From Paenibacillus vietnamensis (GTDB lineage Bacteria > Bacillota > Bacilli > Paenibacillales > Paenibacillaceae): 64,000 bases of DNA. The stretch is from the NCBI RefSeq assembly GCF_020169515.1, contig NZ_JAHMHW010000007.1, forward strand, positions 177,553 to 241,552. The letters are read 5' to 3'. Shown here piece after piece: positions 16,875 to 27,143 of the stretch; the first letter of the stretch is position 1, and every line of letters begins with the position of its first letter. The notes under the pieces are model-generated. The model saw only the letters and a list, made by a program, of their open reading frames with translations. It did no database searches and was not told the DNA's origin. A program made the translations under genes and the position numbers.

Positions 16875-16977
16875 GGTCCTCTCTCCTCCATGGTCGCAGA
16901 CGTCTGCCGCCTGTCCTTTTTTTCTAAGTATAAAGAAACGGCGCCGGAAAGGGAACCTTTCAGAGGCACCCGGACAC

Positions 16978-17002
16978 AAAAAAACACCGGCATATGCCGG
17001 CG
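16978..17002 (-). terminator. Terminator of the SRPBCC gene
   Basis: The palindrome CCGGCATATGCCGG (16987-17000), read on the minus strand, is followed by GTGTTTTTTTG, 20 bp after the stop codon. Confidence 0.8.
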
Positions 17003-17021
17003 CTTTTCCCCTTTATTACCA

Positions 17022-17471
17022 CTACCATCCAAAATCGAGCGTTTTGCCCGTCTCGATGTACGTTTTCAGGTTGCTCAGAATAACCCACCAGGTGTCCCCC
17101 GCCTTCGCGGCGCTCGGATGATTGTCCGAAAACCGGTCGTTGACCAGCGTCAGCTTCGTCGTCGCCCCGACCTCTTCCAGCGTAAAGGTAATCGTCGATT
17201 CCAGCTCCTGATGGTTCTCATGGTAGCTTGGGCCGGGATGCTCCAAAACGCTCATCTTTTTGTTTTCCTCGTATGCTAGAATAGTACCGTACACGTGAAC
17301 GGTCCGGTCCCCGTCGGCGCCAGGGCCGATGTACGAATAAGGGGCTCCGGTCTCAAAGGTGGATTCGAGCACGCAGCCGAAGAAAATCGCCCGCGTTCCT
17401 TCCGGCGAAACAAGCGCCTGCCATACCTTCTCCGGGGAGGCCCCGATATAAAACTCATATTTTAATTCCAT
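17022..17471 (-). CDS. SRPBCC (AHSA1-like) domain protein
   Basis: A 149-residue START-like protein of the AHSA1/CalC group, which form a hydrophobic ligand-binding cavity. The opening YEFYIGASPEKVWQALVSPEG and the closing GDTWWVILSNLKTYIETG are typical. The ATG at 17471 is preferred over the GTG at 17480 because AGGAG lies 8 nt upstream. It is divergent from an AraC-family regulator with about 110 bp between, an arrangement often seen for regulator and target. Ligand unknown. Confidence 0.85.
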   Translation of the reverse strand: MELKYEFYIGASPEKVWQALVSPEGTRAIFFGCVLESTFETGAPYSYIGPGADGDRTVHVYGTILAYEENKKMSVLEHPGPSYHENHQELESTITFTLEEVGATTKLTLVNDRFSDNHPSAAKAGDTWWVILSNLKTYIETGKTLDFGW

Positions 17472-17583
17472 TGAGCTCACTCCTATTCGTTAGTAATAAC
17501 TAGAAATATATTCCTAGTATAGCCGCATAGCCTGGAACGGTATTGTAAAAACGCGACATCGGTCGTGCAGGGAGGTCATGGAA

Positions 17584-18387
17584 ATGAGCATTACCGGTCA
17601 TATGCCGAGCATGGGAATTTTACAGCTGCACGAAGGCGAGAAGAAATTTCAGCTGACGAGGCATGCGCCGTCCGGCCCGCTGTCGCCTTTCGTCAAGCAT
17701 TATTGGATCGTCAGCTGGAATTTGGAGGGTCAGCCCCCCTATTGCCAGGATGTCGTTCCGAATCCTTGCGTGAATTTGGTCATGGAGGAGGGGAAAAGCG
17801 GCATTTACGGCGCGGCCTGCAGCAAATATACACAGCGGCTCGAAGGCAAGGGGCAGGTGTTCGGCATTAAATTCCGGCCCGGCGGCTTCTATCCCTTCCT
17901 GGGATCGGAGCTGTCCGGTCTCAAGGGGGGAGCCCTGCCGCTGGAAGCGGTATTCGGCGCCGGCGCGGCCCCCTACGGACAGGCGATCTCTCAGTCGCCG
18001 GAGGCGGCTGCGCGAATTGCGCTGACCGAAGCGCTGCTGCTGGAGCGGCTGCCGGCAAACGACGATAACATTTCGGAAATCAACCGGATTATTGATTACA
18101 TTACAGAGGATCCCGGACTGACGAGGGTGGAGCAGCTGTGCGAGAGGTTCGGCATGAACAAACGGAGGCTGCAGAGGCTGTTCAGCCGTTACGTAGGCGT
18201 AACCCCCAAATGGGTAATCCGGCTGTACCGGCTCCAAAATGCCGCGGAAGCGCTCGAAGGCGGCCTGCAGCACGACTTGGCGAAGCTGTCGGTGGAGCTC
18301 GGCTACTACGATCAGTCCCATTTCATTAAGGATTTCAAATCGATTATCGGAAAAACGCCGGACGAATATGCCTCCCCTCTGCCTTAA
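17584..18387 (+). CDS. AraC family transcriptional regulator
   Basis: A 267-residue regulator with an N-terminal DUF6597-like sensor domain (about 15-150, with SPFVKHYWIVSW and FGIKFRPGGFYPFL) and a C-terminal double helix-turn-helix (about 165-262, with LCERFGMNKRRLQRLFSRYVGVTP and LGYYDQSHFIKDFKSIIGKTP). The ATG at 17584 is used rather than 17578 because GGAGG (17571-17575) sits 8 nt before it. It is divergent from the SRPBCC gene, which is the obvious candidate target. The effector is unknown. Confidence 0.88.
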   Translation: MSITGHMPSMGILQLHEGEKKFQLTRHAPSGPLSPFVKHYWIVSWNLEGQPPYCQDVVPNPCVNLVMEEGKSGIYGAACSKYTQRLEGKGQVFGIKFRPGGFYPFLGSELSGLKGGALPLEAVFGAGAAPYGQAISQSPEAAARIALTEALLLERLPANDDNISEINRIIDYITEDPGLTRVEQLCERFGMNKRRLQRLFSRYVGVTPKWVIRLYRLQNAAEALEGGLQHDLAKLSVELGYYDQSHFIKDFKSIIGKTPDEYASPLP

Positions 18388-18404
18388 TTAATCCGAAAAG
18401 TATC

Positions 18405-18434
18405 TTGACGCAGGAACGTCTGTTCCTGTATAGT
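18405..18434 (+). promoter_or_regulatory. Promoter with spacer-filling palindrome
   Basis: TTGACG (18405-18410) and TATAGT (18429-18434) flank an 18-bp spacer that is itself one perfect interrupted palindrome, CAGGAAC-GTCT-GTTCCTG (18411-18428). The core GAAC-N4-GTTC resembles a Bacillus LexA box but departs from its consensus at two positions. A repressor bound here would block RNA polymerase. Confidence 0.7.
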
Positions 18435-18440
18435 AGTGGA

Positions 18441-18521
18441 AATCAATTCAATTTGGACGGCTTACGATGGAAGCACCCGTAAGAGAAGGCGATCAACGCC
18501 TATCTTGCGGGTGCTTTTTTT
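18441..18521 (+). ncRNA. Candidate short RNA or attenuated leader
   Basis: The transcript from the promoter at 18405-18434 should start near 18441 and meet a complete intrinsic terminator after about 80 nt. The terminator stem is 14 bp (18471-18484 with 18503-18516), topped by an AGGCG/CGCCT stem and followed by seven T residues (18515-18521). It could be a small RNA or a leader controlling the coiled-coil gene 39 bp beyond. Confidence 0.55.
18471..18521 (+). terminator. Leader terminator upstream of the coiled-coil gene
   Basis: AAGCACCCG with its partner CGGGTGCTT, extended by AAGA/TCTT and an inner AGGCG/CGCCT stem with a 5-nt loop, then a T-run. It lies between a strong promoter and the RBS of the next gene. 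Confidence 0.85.
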
Positions 18522-18559
18522 GTTCAATCAGTCCGTCCGCAAAGGAGGTTTTCCGCTAT

Positions 18560-19375
18560 ATGCGAATCGTATTCAAAATGATGGCTGCCCTGCTGCTGCT
18601 GTTTGCGCTGCTGTCCCCCGCGTCCGCCAGCGCCGCGCCGTTCGAGTTCACGCCGACCGCGAAAGCGGCGTTCGACAAGATGACGGCCGCGGCAAGCAAA
18701 GCGACGGCGGCAAAGCTGACATCCCAGTATGCCGAGCTGCAGCGTGCGCAGAAGCTGTCCATCGAATGGGATGCCAAGATCGACCAGCTGCATTACCGCA
18801 ATGAGGAGGAGGCCCTGGCCGCCCGGCAGCGCATCAGGGAAGTCGACGCCGCCAAGCTGCAAAGGCTGCAAGATGAGCTCGCTCAGACAAAAAAGAAATA
18901 CGAGCCGCTGTTCGCGCTTTACGATTCGCTCCGGCAGCAGCTCAGCTTGGCCAAATCGATGAAAGACAAGTGGCTCGCCGGCGTGCTGAGCCCACAGGTC
19001 GACACGGCCAAGGCGGCTGTTCAGCTGGCCAAGCTGGATATCCGCAGCAAGGAGGCCGCGCTGAAAAAGGCGAAAGCGGACGCCGCCAAGACGATGAAGA
19101 AGCTGCGGGACATGCTGGCCGGCGCGGATCCGCTGAAGATTAAGATTAAGGCGGCGAAGAGCGCTGCCGGTAATGTGAAGAAGCAGTTTCAGACGGAAGC
19201 AAGCATTTTGAACCGGGTCGTCCGCAAAGGCGACTCCACAGCCTCGCTTAGCTCTTTTGCAAGAATGCTTGGCTATATGAAGCAAATCAACGGGGAAAGA
19301 CAGAAGATTTACGGCTATGAGCAGCAAATTGCGGGCATCATCGCCAAGGTGAATTCGCAGCCGGGCATGAAGTAA
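18560..19375 (+). CDS. Secreted coiled-coil protein of unknown function
   Basis: A 271-residue exported protein. A signal peptide (about 1-26, MRIVFKMM core, cleavage near ASA-AP) is followed by an almost entirely helical, Ala/Lys/Gln/Leu-rich region with long coiled-coil potential (about 35-200). No enzymatic motif is recognisable. The ATG at 18560 is chosen because AAAGGAGG (18541-18548) precedes it and the signal peptide then starts correctly; the open frame back to 18467 runs through the leader terminator and is not coding. Its position behind a palindrome-controlled promoter and a leader terminator suggests stress- or condition-dependent expression. Confidence 0.75.
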   Translation: MRIVFKMMAALLLLFALLSPASASAAPFEFTPTAKAAFDKMTAAASKATAAKLTSQYAELQRAQKLSIEWDAKIDQLHYRNEEEALAARQRIREVDAAKLQRLQDELAQTKKKYEPLFALYDSLRQQLSLAKSMKDKWLAGVLSPQVDTAKAAVQLAKLDIRSKEAALKKAKADAAKTMKKLRDMLAGADPLKIKIKAAKSAAGNVKKQFQTEASILNRVVRKGDSTASLSSFARMLGYMKQINGERQKIYGYEQQIAGIIAKVNSQPGMK

Positions 19376-19378
19376 AGC

Positions 19379-19474
19379 AAACGTAAACGGCTGACGCAAT
19401 CATTGCGGCATAAGCTCGTTTCGCGGTGAAATATAAGGATCGTATAAGGTTAAAATTTATACTTTCTTATATTT
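19379..19474 (+). repeat. Intergenic element family A, copy 2
   Basis: Begins AAACGTAAACGGCTGACG and ends TTTCTTATATTT. AAATATAAG and CTTATATTT form the outer stem, GTATA/TATAC the inner one. It fills the gap between the convergent coiled-coil and kinase genes. Confidence 0.8.
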
Positions 19475-19537
19475 ATCAACAAAAAAACGGCGGCCGGTCA
19501 CTGGCTTCTCAGCCGGTGCCGGTCATCGTTCACCACA

Positions 19538-21118
19538 TTATATGGACGGAATAAGCAGCTCTACCATCGTGCCGGCGTCCACTTCGCTCTCAATCAGCAT
19601 TCGTCCGTTATGAGCTTTCATAATCCGGTTCACCATCATCAGTCCGAGGCCGTTCGCATCGCGCCTGGTCGTATGGAACGGCTCGCCGATCCGCTTCAGC
19701 ACCTTCTCCGTCATGCCTGCGCCGTTGTCGGTGAAGCGGATTCGCTGATAGCCCTCCCGGGCATCCGTCTCAATGTCGATTTTCCCTCCGAACGGCAGGG
19801 CTTCCAGTGCATTTTTCAAAATATTCATAAACGCCTGTCTGATCTGGGCCCGGTCGCAAAGGATCGGCTTTTCCTGCCCGTGCATGACGTTGATCGCAAT
19901 GCCGTTTGTCGCGAATTGAAGCTCGATAACGCCGATAACCTCCTGCAAAATAACGCGGACCGATTCTTCGCGGAATTTCTCGGGCTGCGGTTTCCCCAAA
20001 ATCAAAAATTCGCTCAGAATGGAGTCGATCCTTTCAATTTCAGTCATCATCAGGCTGTAAAAGTCGGGATTAAGCGCTTTGCTCGAAAGCTGAAGCATTC
20101 CCTTTACGGTCGTCATGGGGTTGCGGATTTCGTGGGCGATATTGACGGCCAGCTGGCCGGCGAACACAAGCTTCTCGGTGTTGCGGAGCATCTCCTCGGT
20201 CGTCTTCATCTTCGTGATGTCCCGCAGGCTGCCGACCGCGCGAATGAGGCGGCGCTTCCGGTCGTATACCGGCACGACGTCAAGCAAATAAGAGCGCTCC
20301 GAATGGCCGTACGGCACGGACAGCTCCGCTCCGATACACGATTCTTGATGACGGATGACCTTCTCGAAATAAGCGCCGACGCCCTCCAGCCCATAGACGC
20401 TGGTGCCGATGATGCCGGTCCGGCCGCCTCTTCCATGCTCCAGCAAGGAGAGGCTTCTCTCGTTCATCTCCATCACGATGCCTTCGCCATCCGTAATGAC
20501 GACGCCAAGATAATTCGTATCCAGCAAAACCTGATTCAAAATTTGCAGCTGTGTATTTTGCCTGCGGAGCAGCAGCTCCCGTTCGATGGAATCCGCAATC
20601 GTGCATAACAAGGCGAGCAAATAGGGGGAGGAGTGCGCCGTATCCGTCATGAACGAAATCGTGCCGGCGATTTGTCCCGTGTCGCGGTCATAGAAAGGCG
20701 CCGTTGCGCATGCCGCACCGTGCAGGACGGTATGGTAATGGTCCTCTCCGACGAGCTGTACCGGCTTCTTGTGTCTGAGGGATAAATGGACGGAGCTTGT
20801 CCCGAGCTCTTCGCCGAAATGAGCGCCCTCCACGATGCCCAATTTCCGGATCGTGTCGATAATCGACGGGTCGCCCTTGAATTCCAGCAGGTAGCCCTCG
20901 TTATCCGATATAAGGATACAGAACGGAAAGCCCGCTACCGATGCCAGGAACTTCTCGATAAAGTAATGGGTAACCTCCAATATTTCCTTATATTGATTAA
21001 GCCGGATTTGGAGCTCCTCGGCTGTATATCGCTTATGGTATACGGGAAGCGAGTCGGGATCGAGCCCCATGCTTCTGCAGCGTTCGTTCGATTCGTTTAT
21101 GATTTGGTTATCCTTCAT
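19538..21118 (-). CDS. GAF-PAS sensor histidine kinase (orphan)
   Basis: A 526-residue cytosolic kinase. Residues about 45-185 resemble the AcoR-type GAF domain (GEELGTSSVHLSLRHKKPVQLVGEDHYH, ACATAPFYD), about 190-305 form a PAS domain, then the box [17 protein letters not shown] carries His329, and the ATPase domain shows NILKNALEALP, FTDNGAGMT and NGLGLMMVNRIM. The kinase core resembles the sporulation kinases of Bacillus. There is no membrane segment and no adjacent regulator, so input to a shared phosphorelay is plausible but inferred. Confidence 0.9.
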   Translation of the reverse strand: MKDNQIINESNERCRSMGLDPDSLPVYHKRYTAEELQIRLNQYKEILEVTHYFIEKFLASVAGFPFCILISDNEGYLLEFKGDPSIIDTIRKLGIVEGAHFGEELGTSSVHLSLRHKKPVQLVGEDHYHTVLHGAACATAPFYDRDTGQIAGTISFMTDTAHSSPYLLALLCTIADSIERELLLRRQNTQLQILNQVLLDTNYLGVVITDGEGIVMEMNERSLSLLEHGRGGRTGIIGTSVYGLEGVGAYFEKVIRHQESCIGAELSVPYGHSERSYLLDVVPVYDRKRRLIRAVGSLRDITKMKTTEEMLRNTEKLVFAGQLAVNIAHEIRNPMTTVKGMLQLSSKALNPDFYSLMMTEIERIDSILSEFLILGKPQPEKFREESVRVILQEVIGVIELQFATNGIAINVMHGQEKPILCDRAQIRQAFMNILKNALEALPFGGKIDIETDAREGYQRIRFTDNGAGMTEKVLKRIGEPFHTTRRDANGLGLMMVNRIMKAHNGRMLIESEVDAGTMVELLIPSI

Positions 21119-21260
21119 GAATGTTTACCAACAAACCTTTCCGCAAAGCTGTCATCCGGGTGCATTCCCTTAATTCTACCATAAGCGTTCACAATCCTTC
21201 CCAATTTTATTAAAAATTATTTATTAGTGCATTTTAATAAAATTTTCCAAGCAAATTGAA

Positions 21261-21305
21261 AAAAAGGAGACTGCAAAACGGCGCAGCGCCATTTCACAAT
21301 CCCCT
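21261..21305 (-). terminator. Terminator of the YcdB-like gene
   Basis: A 19-bp stem with several G-U pairs (21267-21285 with 21287-21305). On the minus strand it is followed by seven T residues, directly after the stop codon of the gene at 21320. Confidence 0.75.
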
Positions 21306-21319
21306 GATGCAGACAGCCT

Positions 21320-22942
21320 TTATTTCTGGACGCCATAACGTCTGGCCGTCCAATTCAGCTGTGCTTCCCAGCGGAGCTGCTTCAGCCGTGCTTCGGACGG
21401 CTGCTCTGCCGTTTCCGGTCCGGTGCGGATGAGGACGAGTCTGGAGGAAGAGATCCATTCCACCTTGGCTCCCAAAGCCTGAGCGGCGAATCGAACCGGA
21501 ATATAGACCCTGCCGTTGATAAGCTGCACAGGAACGCCGAGCGCATACGGCTTGCCGTTTACATAGGCCGTTCTGCTGCCTGCCGTAAGCTCCAGCCGCG
21601 TATCCTTCGACTTTGCGGTCACTTTTTTGGCCGCGGCGTCCCACGTAATTGAAGCATTCAGCTCCTTCTGCAGAAGCTCCCGGAACGGCACGAGTACCGT
21701 TCCCTTCAAGATGACCGGATCGGATTGAAGCGGAAGCAGCCGGTCGTTCAGCACGACGGCCGCCGGGTAATCGATGCTTTCTGGCGATGAGACGGCATCC
21801 GCCAGCCAATCGCCCGGCCCCGGAAGGGATTCGGGTGCCGAATCCTGATAAATGAACGTCCATTTCCCGGTGACGGCATTGAGCGCTGGCGGGGCTCCCG
21901 TGTAAAACAGCGGTACATCCGGCTTAACGACCAGCCGGTAGTACAATCCCGCCTTCGTGGCGCTCAAATACTGATATTGAAGCTCCAGATCGTACTGCGA
22001 CAGGAGCAGAAGCTTTGCATATTCCTTTGAAATCCGCAAAGCCGGTTTCCCCTTATAACCGGATTCCGGCGCAGGCGGATTGCGGTCTGCCGGCAGCTCG
22101 CCCGTTACGGCATCAAGCGAATACAATGGCTGCAGCGCGTACGCAGGCTCGTGCTGATCGCCGAATTCGGTCATTTGCAAGTAAGGATTGACTTGCCGGA
22201 CTAACGTCAGCGCGGCTTCTTCCCTGCTTAACAGATGATTAGGCGCCGGGAAGTCCATTTTGCCCCAATAGACTTCATAGGAAGCGACTTCGCCGGTAAT
22301 CCGGTCGACAAATACGCTGAACCTTTGCGAGTGAACCCTGATTCCGTTCACGCTGCGGTCGAAATTGATTTTGTGCAGAGATTTGTCGTCAGCGCGTGTA
22401 CGGTATTCCGATTCCGGATAGGGGTTCGGCATCCACTCTGCGTCGAGCTCCCATGGAAGGCCTTTAATAAAGGCTTCGGCAATAGCTGCCGCCTGGACTT
22501 TGTCTACCTTTTGTTTGGACAGGTCGAATTCGGGCCCGTAAATCCAGGTTATGTCACGGTCTTTCGTCCAATAGTGGGCGGAAAAGCCGGCTAAAGCGCC
22601 GTCCTTCGCCTGCAGGAGAATTTCTCCGAAGTTAATAACCCGTCCTTCCCGGTCCCGATCCGGCCCTACGAACGCTACGCGCCAGCAATCGTACGGCACG
22701 GCCTGCCTTTTGACCTCCTCGATGACGGCTCCCTCCGGCATGAGGCTGAACTCCCGGGCCAGCGCGGCAGCTTGCTCTTTGGTCCGGATTTCGGCTTGAG
22801 ACGATGCGCTTACGGCCGTCTCCGCAGCCAGAGCGGCGGATGGCGCCACCAGGAAGAGAACAGCGGCGAGCAGGAAGGCAAGAGAGCTTTTGGCGGCGGG
22901 AGCTGTTTTCTTTTTATTAAATAGTTGAAAAAATCGTGCCAT
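21320..22942 (-). CDS. Exported YcdB/PepSY-like protein with copper-amine-oxidase-like domain
   Basis: A 540-residue secreted protein. The signal peptide (about 1-40) ends in ALAAE. The middle (about 50-380) resembles YcdB/YcdC proteins, whose repeats are related to peptidase propeptide (PepSY) domains, with lines such as VNGIRVHSQRFSVFVDRITGEVASYEVYWG. The C-terminal part (about 395-510) is a copper-amine-oxidase N-terminal-like domain with VPFRELL and GRVYIPVRFAAQALGAKVEW, common in Paenibacillus envelope proteins. Likely a wall-associated inhibitor or binding protein; enzymatic activity is not evident. Confidence 0.82.
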   Translation of the reverse strand: MARFFQLFNKKKTAPAAKSSLAFLLAAVLFLVAPSAALAAETAVSASSQAEIRTKEQAAALAREFSLMPEGAVIEEVKRQAVPYDCWRVAFVGPDRDREGRVINFGEILLQAKDGALAGFSAHYWTKDRDITWIYGPEFDLSKQKVDKVQAAAIAEAFIKGLPWELDAEWMPNPYPESEYRTRADDKSLHKINFDRSVNGIRVHSQRFSVFVDRITGEVASYEVYWGKMDFPAPNHLLSREEAALTLVRQVNPYLQMTEFGDQHEPAYALQPLYSLDAVTGELPADRNPPAPESGYKGKPALRISKEYAKLLLLSQYDLELQYQYLSATKAGLYYRLVVKPDVPLFYTGAPPALNAVTGKWTFIYQDSAPESLPGPGDWLADAVSSPESIDYPAAVVLNDRLLPLQSDPVILKGTVLVPFRELLQKELNASITWDAAAKKVTAKSKDTRLELTAGSRTAYVNGKPYALGVPVQLINGRVYIPVRFAAQALGAKVEWISSSRLVLIRTGPETAEQPSEARLKQLRWEAQLNWTARRYGVQK

Positions 22943-23162
22943 CGTTTCCCTCCAATTAATTGGATGATATCACCCAGCAATAGTAAGACGTGGAAGCCGC
23001 GGATTAAGTTGCGCCGTCATTTGCCGGCTTGTCCGCTCCTATCGAATAAGTTTAAGGGTGCCAGTCGGCTCAAAAACAGGTATGATAGTAGTATTGCTCG
23101 CCTGGGCAATCTGCTTTATCGTTAATAGAGCATCGATTACAGAACACTACGGGAGATACGAC

Positions 23163-23939
23163 ATGCAAATCGGTTTTTTTGATTCGGGGATCGGGGGGCT
23201 TACGGTGCTCGCGGAAGCGATTCGGAGACTTCCCGACAAGGATTTTCTATATATGGCGGATACGCTGCATGTCCCTTACGGCACGAAGCCGAAGGAGGAC
23301 GTCAAGCAATATATTTTTAAAAGCGTCGGCAAAATGATGGAGCAAGGCATTGATGCGCTCGTCGTCGCCTGCAACACTGCGACAAGCATCGCGATCGCAG
23401 ACCTGAGGGATCGTTATTCCCTGCCGATCGTCGGAATGGAGCCGGCCGTCAAGCCTGCGGTGGAAATGAATCTAGCAACCGGCAAGAGGGTGCTTGTATT
23501 CGCTACGCCGTTAACACTTCAGCTGCCTAAATATTATGCGCTCGTATCGAGGGTGGACGAGAAGGGGATTGTCGATTCGCTTCCGCTGCCGGAGCTCGTC
23601 CATTATTGCGAAGCGCTTCAGTTCGACCGGGACGTGATGGCCGACTATTTTCTGCGGAAGCTGTCCGGCTACGACCTGAACGAATACGGCATTATCGTGC
23701 TCGGGTGTACGCATTATCCTTTTTATAAAGACATCCTGCGCTCGATTTTGCCGGCCCATATCGAAATCGTCGACGGCAACGTCGGCACCGTCAAACGGCT
23801 GTCCGCGCTCGTGAGCCGCTTCGGCATTACGGGCCGCGGCGGCAGCGGCCAAGTCCGTTTCATGTGTACGGGCGGCGAGCCTGCCTATATCGATAAAATG
23901 CAAACCGCGCTCGCTATGCTTCTGGAACGGGAATCCTAA
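23163..23939 (+). CDS. murI: Glutamate racemase
   Basis: A 258-residue enzyme interconverting L- and D-glutamate for peptidoglycan synthesis. Both catalytic cysteine motifs are present (VVACNTATS and LGCTHYPF), with the N-terminal IGFFDSGIGGLTVL and PYGTKPKE. The ATG at 23163 has GGGAG (23151-23155) 7 nt upstream; the longer open frame to 23058 would add a hydrophobic extension foreign to the family. The gene is transcribed alone and followed by a hairpin at 24000-24032. Confidence 0.93.
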   Translation: MQIGFFDSGIGGLTVLAEAIRRLPDKDFLYMADTLHVPYGTKPKEDVKQYIFKSVGKMMEQGIDALVVACNTATSIAIADLRDRYSLPIVGMEPAVKPAVEMNLATGKRVLVFATPLTLQLPKYYALVSRVDEKGIVDSLPLPELVHYCEALQFDRDVMADYFLRKLSGYDLNEYGIIVLGCTHYPFYKDILRSILPAHIEIVDGNVGTVKRLSALVSRFGITGRGGSGQVRFMCTGGEPAYIDKMQTALAMLLERES

Positions 23940-23999
23940 AGCGCGCAGCAATCTGCCTCGCGGCCGGCCTAGTGCCGGGCTGCTCTACACGCGCAAGAA

Positions 24000-24032
24000 A
24001 AGGCTAGGCAATCACTCCGATTGCCTAGCCTT
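24000..24032 (+). terminator. Terminator-like hairpin after murI
   Basis: A perfect 14-bp stem, AAGGCTAGGCAATC (24000-24013) with GATTGCCTAGCCTT (24019-24032). The T-run is short. Confidence 0.65.
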
Positions 24033-24036
24033 CCTC

Positions 24037-24290
24037 CAACGGACCGTCGTTCCGTTATTCGATAGCAGAAATTTTTCTCCGCTCGCAGTAATCCCCAGCC
24101 ATACTCAAACGGACCGTGGTTCCGTTATTTCGTGAAAAAAGCATGTTTTGACGGGGTAACGGACTGCAGTTTCGCTAATGCGCACTTTTGAGCTCTGTTG
24201 GGCGGCATTTGTGCGGAATAGCGGAGCTGTGGTCCAATTTTGTAGCGGAATCCCGTCACTTTATCGAAATAACGGATCGTATGTCCGCAC
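24037..24290. repeat. Repeat family C (CGGACCGT-GTTCCGTTAT units)
   Basis: The gene-free gap between murI and mccB carries two near-identical units, ACGGACCGTCGTTCCGTTAT (about 24039-24058) and ACGGACCGTGGTTCCGTTAT (about 24110-24129), and two diverged ones near 24160-24180 and 24270-24290. Each unit is partly palindromic. Confidence 0.65.
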
Positions 24291-24309
24291 CGGCCGCCGC
24301 GCCGCCATC

Positions 24310-26375
<2,066 letters not shown>

Positions 26376-26387
26376 CCCCGTTCCCCC

Positions 26388-27032
26388 TCAGTCCGTTTTT
26401 TTGACGGCGTGCATCAGCCAGACATAGCGGTTAAGCTGCTTAAACGTGACATGAAAGCCATGGTTCGTGCAAATACGCTCCAATACACCGGTCGTCGTAA
26501 AATACTCGCTGCGCATATCGTTCACCAGATTCAAATGGCCGGCATGCCGCGCCGCCTCCTCGAGCTGACGCTTCGCCTCCTCGTCCCGGAACGTCCCGTC
26601 CGCGAATACAATCTGTCCGCCCACCCCAAGCATTGCGGCGTAATGAGCAACGGCCTGCTCCTTCTCCTCATCGGTCAGATGATGGAAGGCATAGGTGCTC
26701 ACGATCGAGTCCACCTGCTCCGGAATGTCCGGAAACTGCAGAAAATCCCCCTCAAGCAGCTGCGCTTGCAGGCTCCTTCTCGCGAACTGCGCCCGCATCC
26801 CCGGCGACGGCTCCACCGCATACACGCTGCCGCCCCGGCGAAGCAGCTTCTCCGTCAAATTGCCCGTTCCCGGACCAAACTCCAGGACGGTGCCGCTCGC
26901 CAGCTCCGCTACCTCCTCGAGAATCGCATCGTAATTTTCAAATACTTCCCTATATTCCTCGTCATGCCCCAGAACCGTAACATCGTAATGATCCGCCCAA
27001 TGGTCGAACAGCTCGATAAACTCTCTTCCCAT
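26388..27032 (-). CDS. yrrT: SAM-dependent methyltransferase YrrT
   Basis: A 214-residue methyltransferase matching Bacillus YrrT, which heads the yrrT-mtnN-mccA-mccB operon and probably helps turn SAM into S-adenosylhomocysteine. Motif I is VLEFGPGTGNLTEKLL, followed by VEPSPGMR and the characteristic STYAFHHLTDEEKE. The start at the ATG 27032 (MGREF) agrees with the Bacillus protein; a TTG at 27053 extends the frame. Unlike in Bacillus, no mtnN lies between this gene and mccA. Confidence 0.88.
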   Translation of the reverse strand: MGREFIELFDHWADHYDVTVLGHDEEYREVFENYDAILEEVAELASGTVLEFGPGTGNLTEKLLRRGGSVYAVEPSPGMRAQFARRSLQAQLLEGDFLQFPDIPEQVDSIVSTYAFHHLTDEEKEQAVAHYAAMLGVGGQIVFADGTFRDEEAKRQLEEAARHAGHLNLVNDMRSEYFTTTGVLERICTNHGFHVTFKQLNRYVWLMHAVKKTD

Positions 27033-27058
27033 CGCCCTCGTCCATCCTTTCAAAGGAA

Positions 27059-27084
27059 TAAATCCTACTATGGATATGGAATTA
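27059..27084. promoter_or_regulatory. Inverted repeat upstream of yrrT, possible CymR-type site
   Basis: TAAATCC (27059-27065) and GGAATTA (27078-27084) form an inverted repeat with a 12-bp centre, 27 bp before the yrrT ATG. CymR controls this operon in Bacillus and uses AT-rich sites with ATTCC halves, so this is a candidate operator; the match is weak. Confidence 0.35.
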
Positions 27085-27143
27085 TGCTAGTATTTCTACA
27101 GCATATGATGGACAGCAAAAAGAGTTCTGGAAAAACCGCGTTT

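Noticed and set aside
18467..18559. N-terminal extension of the coiled-coil protein
   Set aside because: It runs through a perfect terminator hairpin and lacks an RBS; the ATG at 18560 has AAAGGAGG and opens a proper signal peptide.
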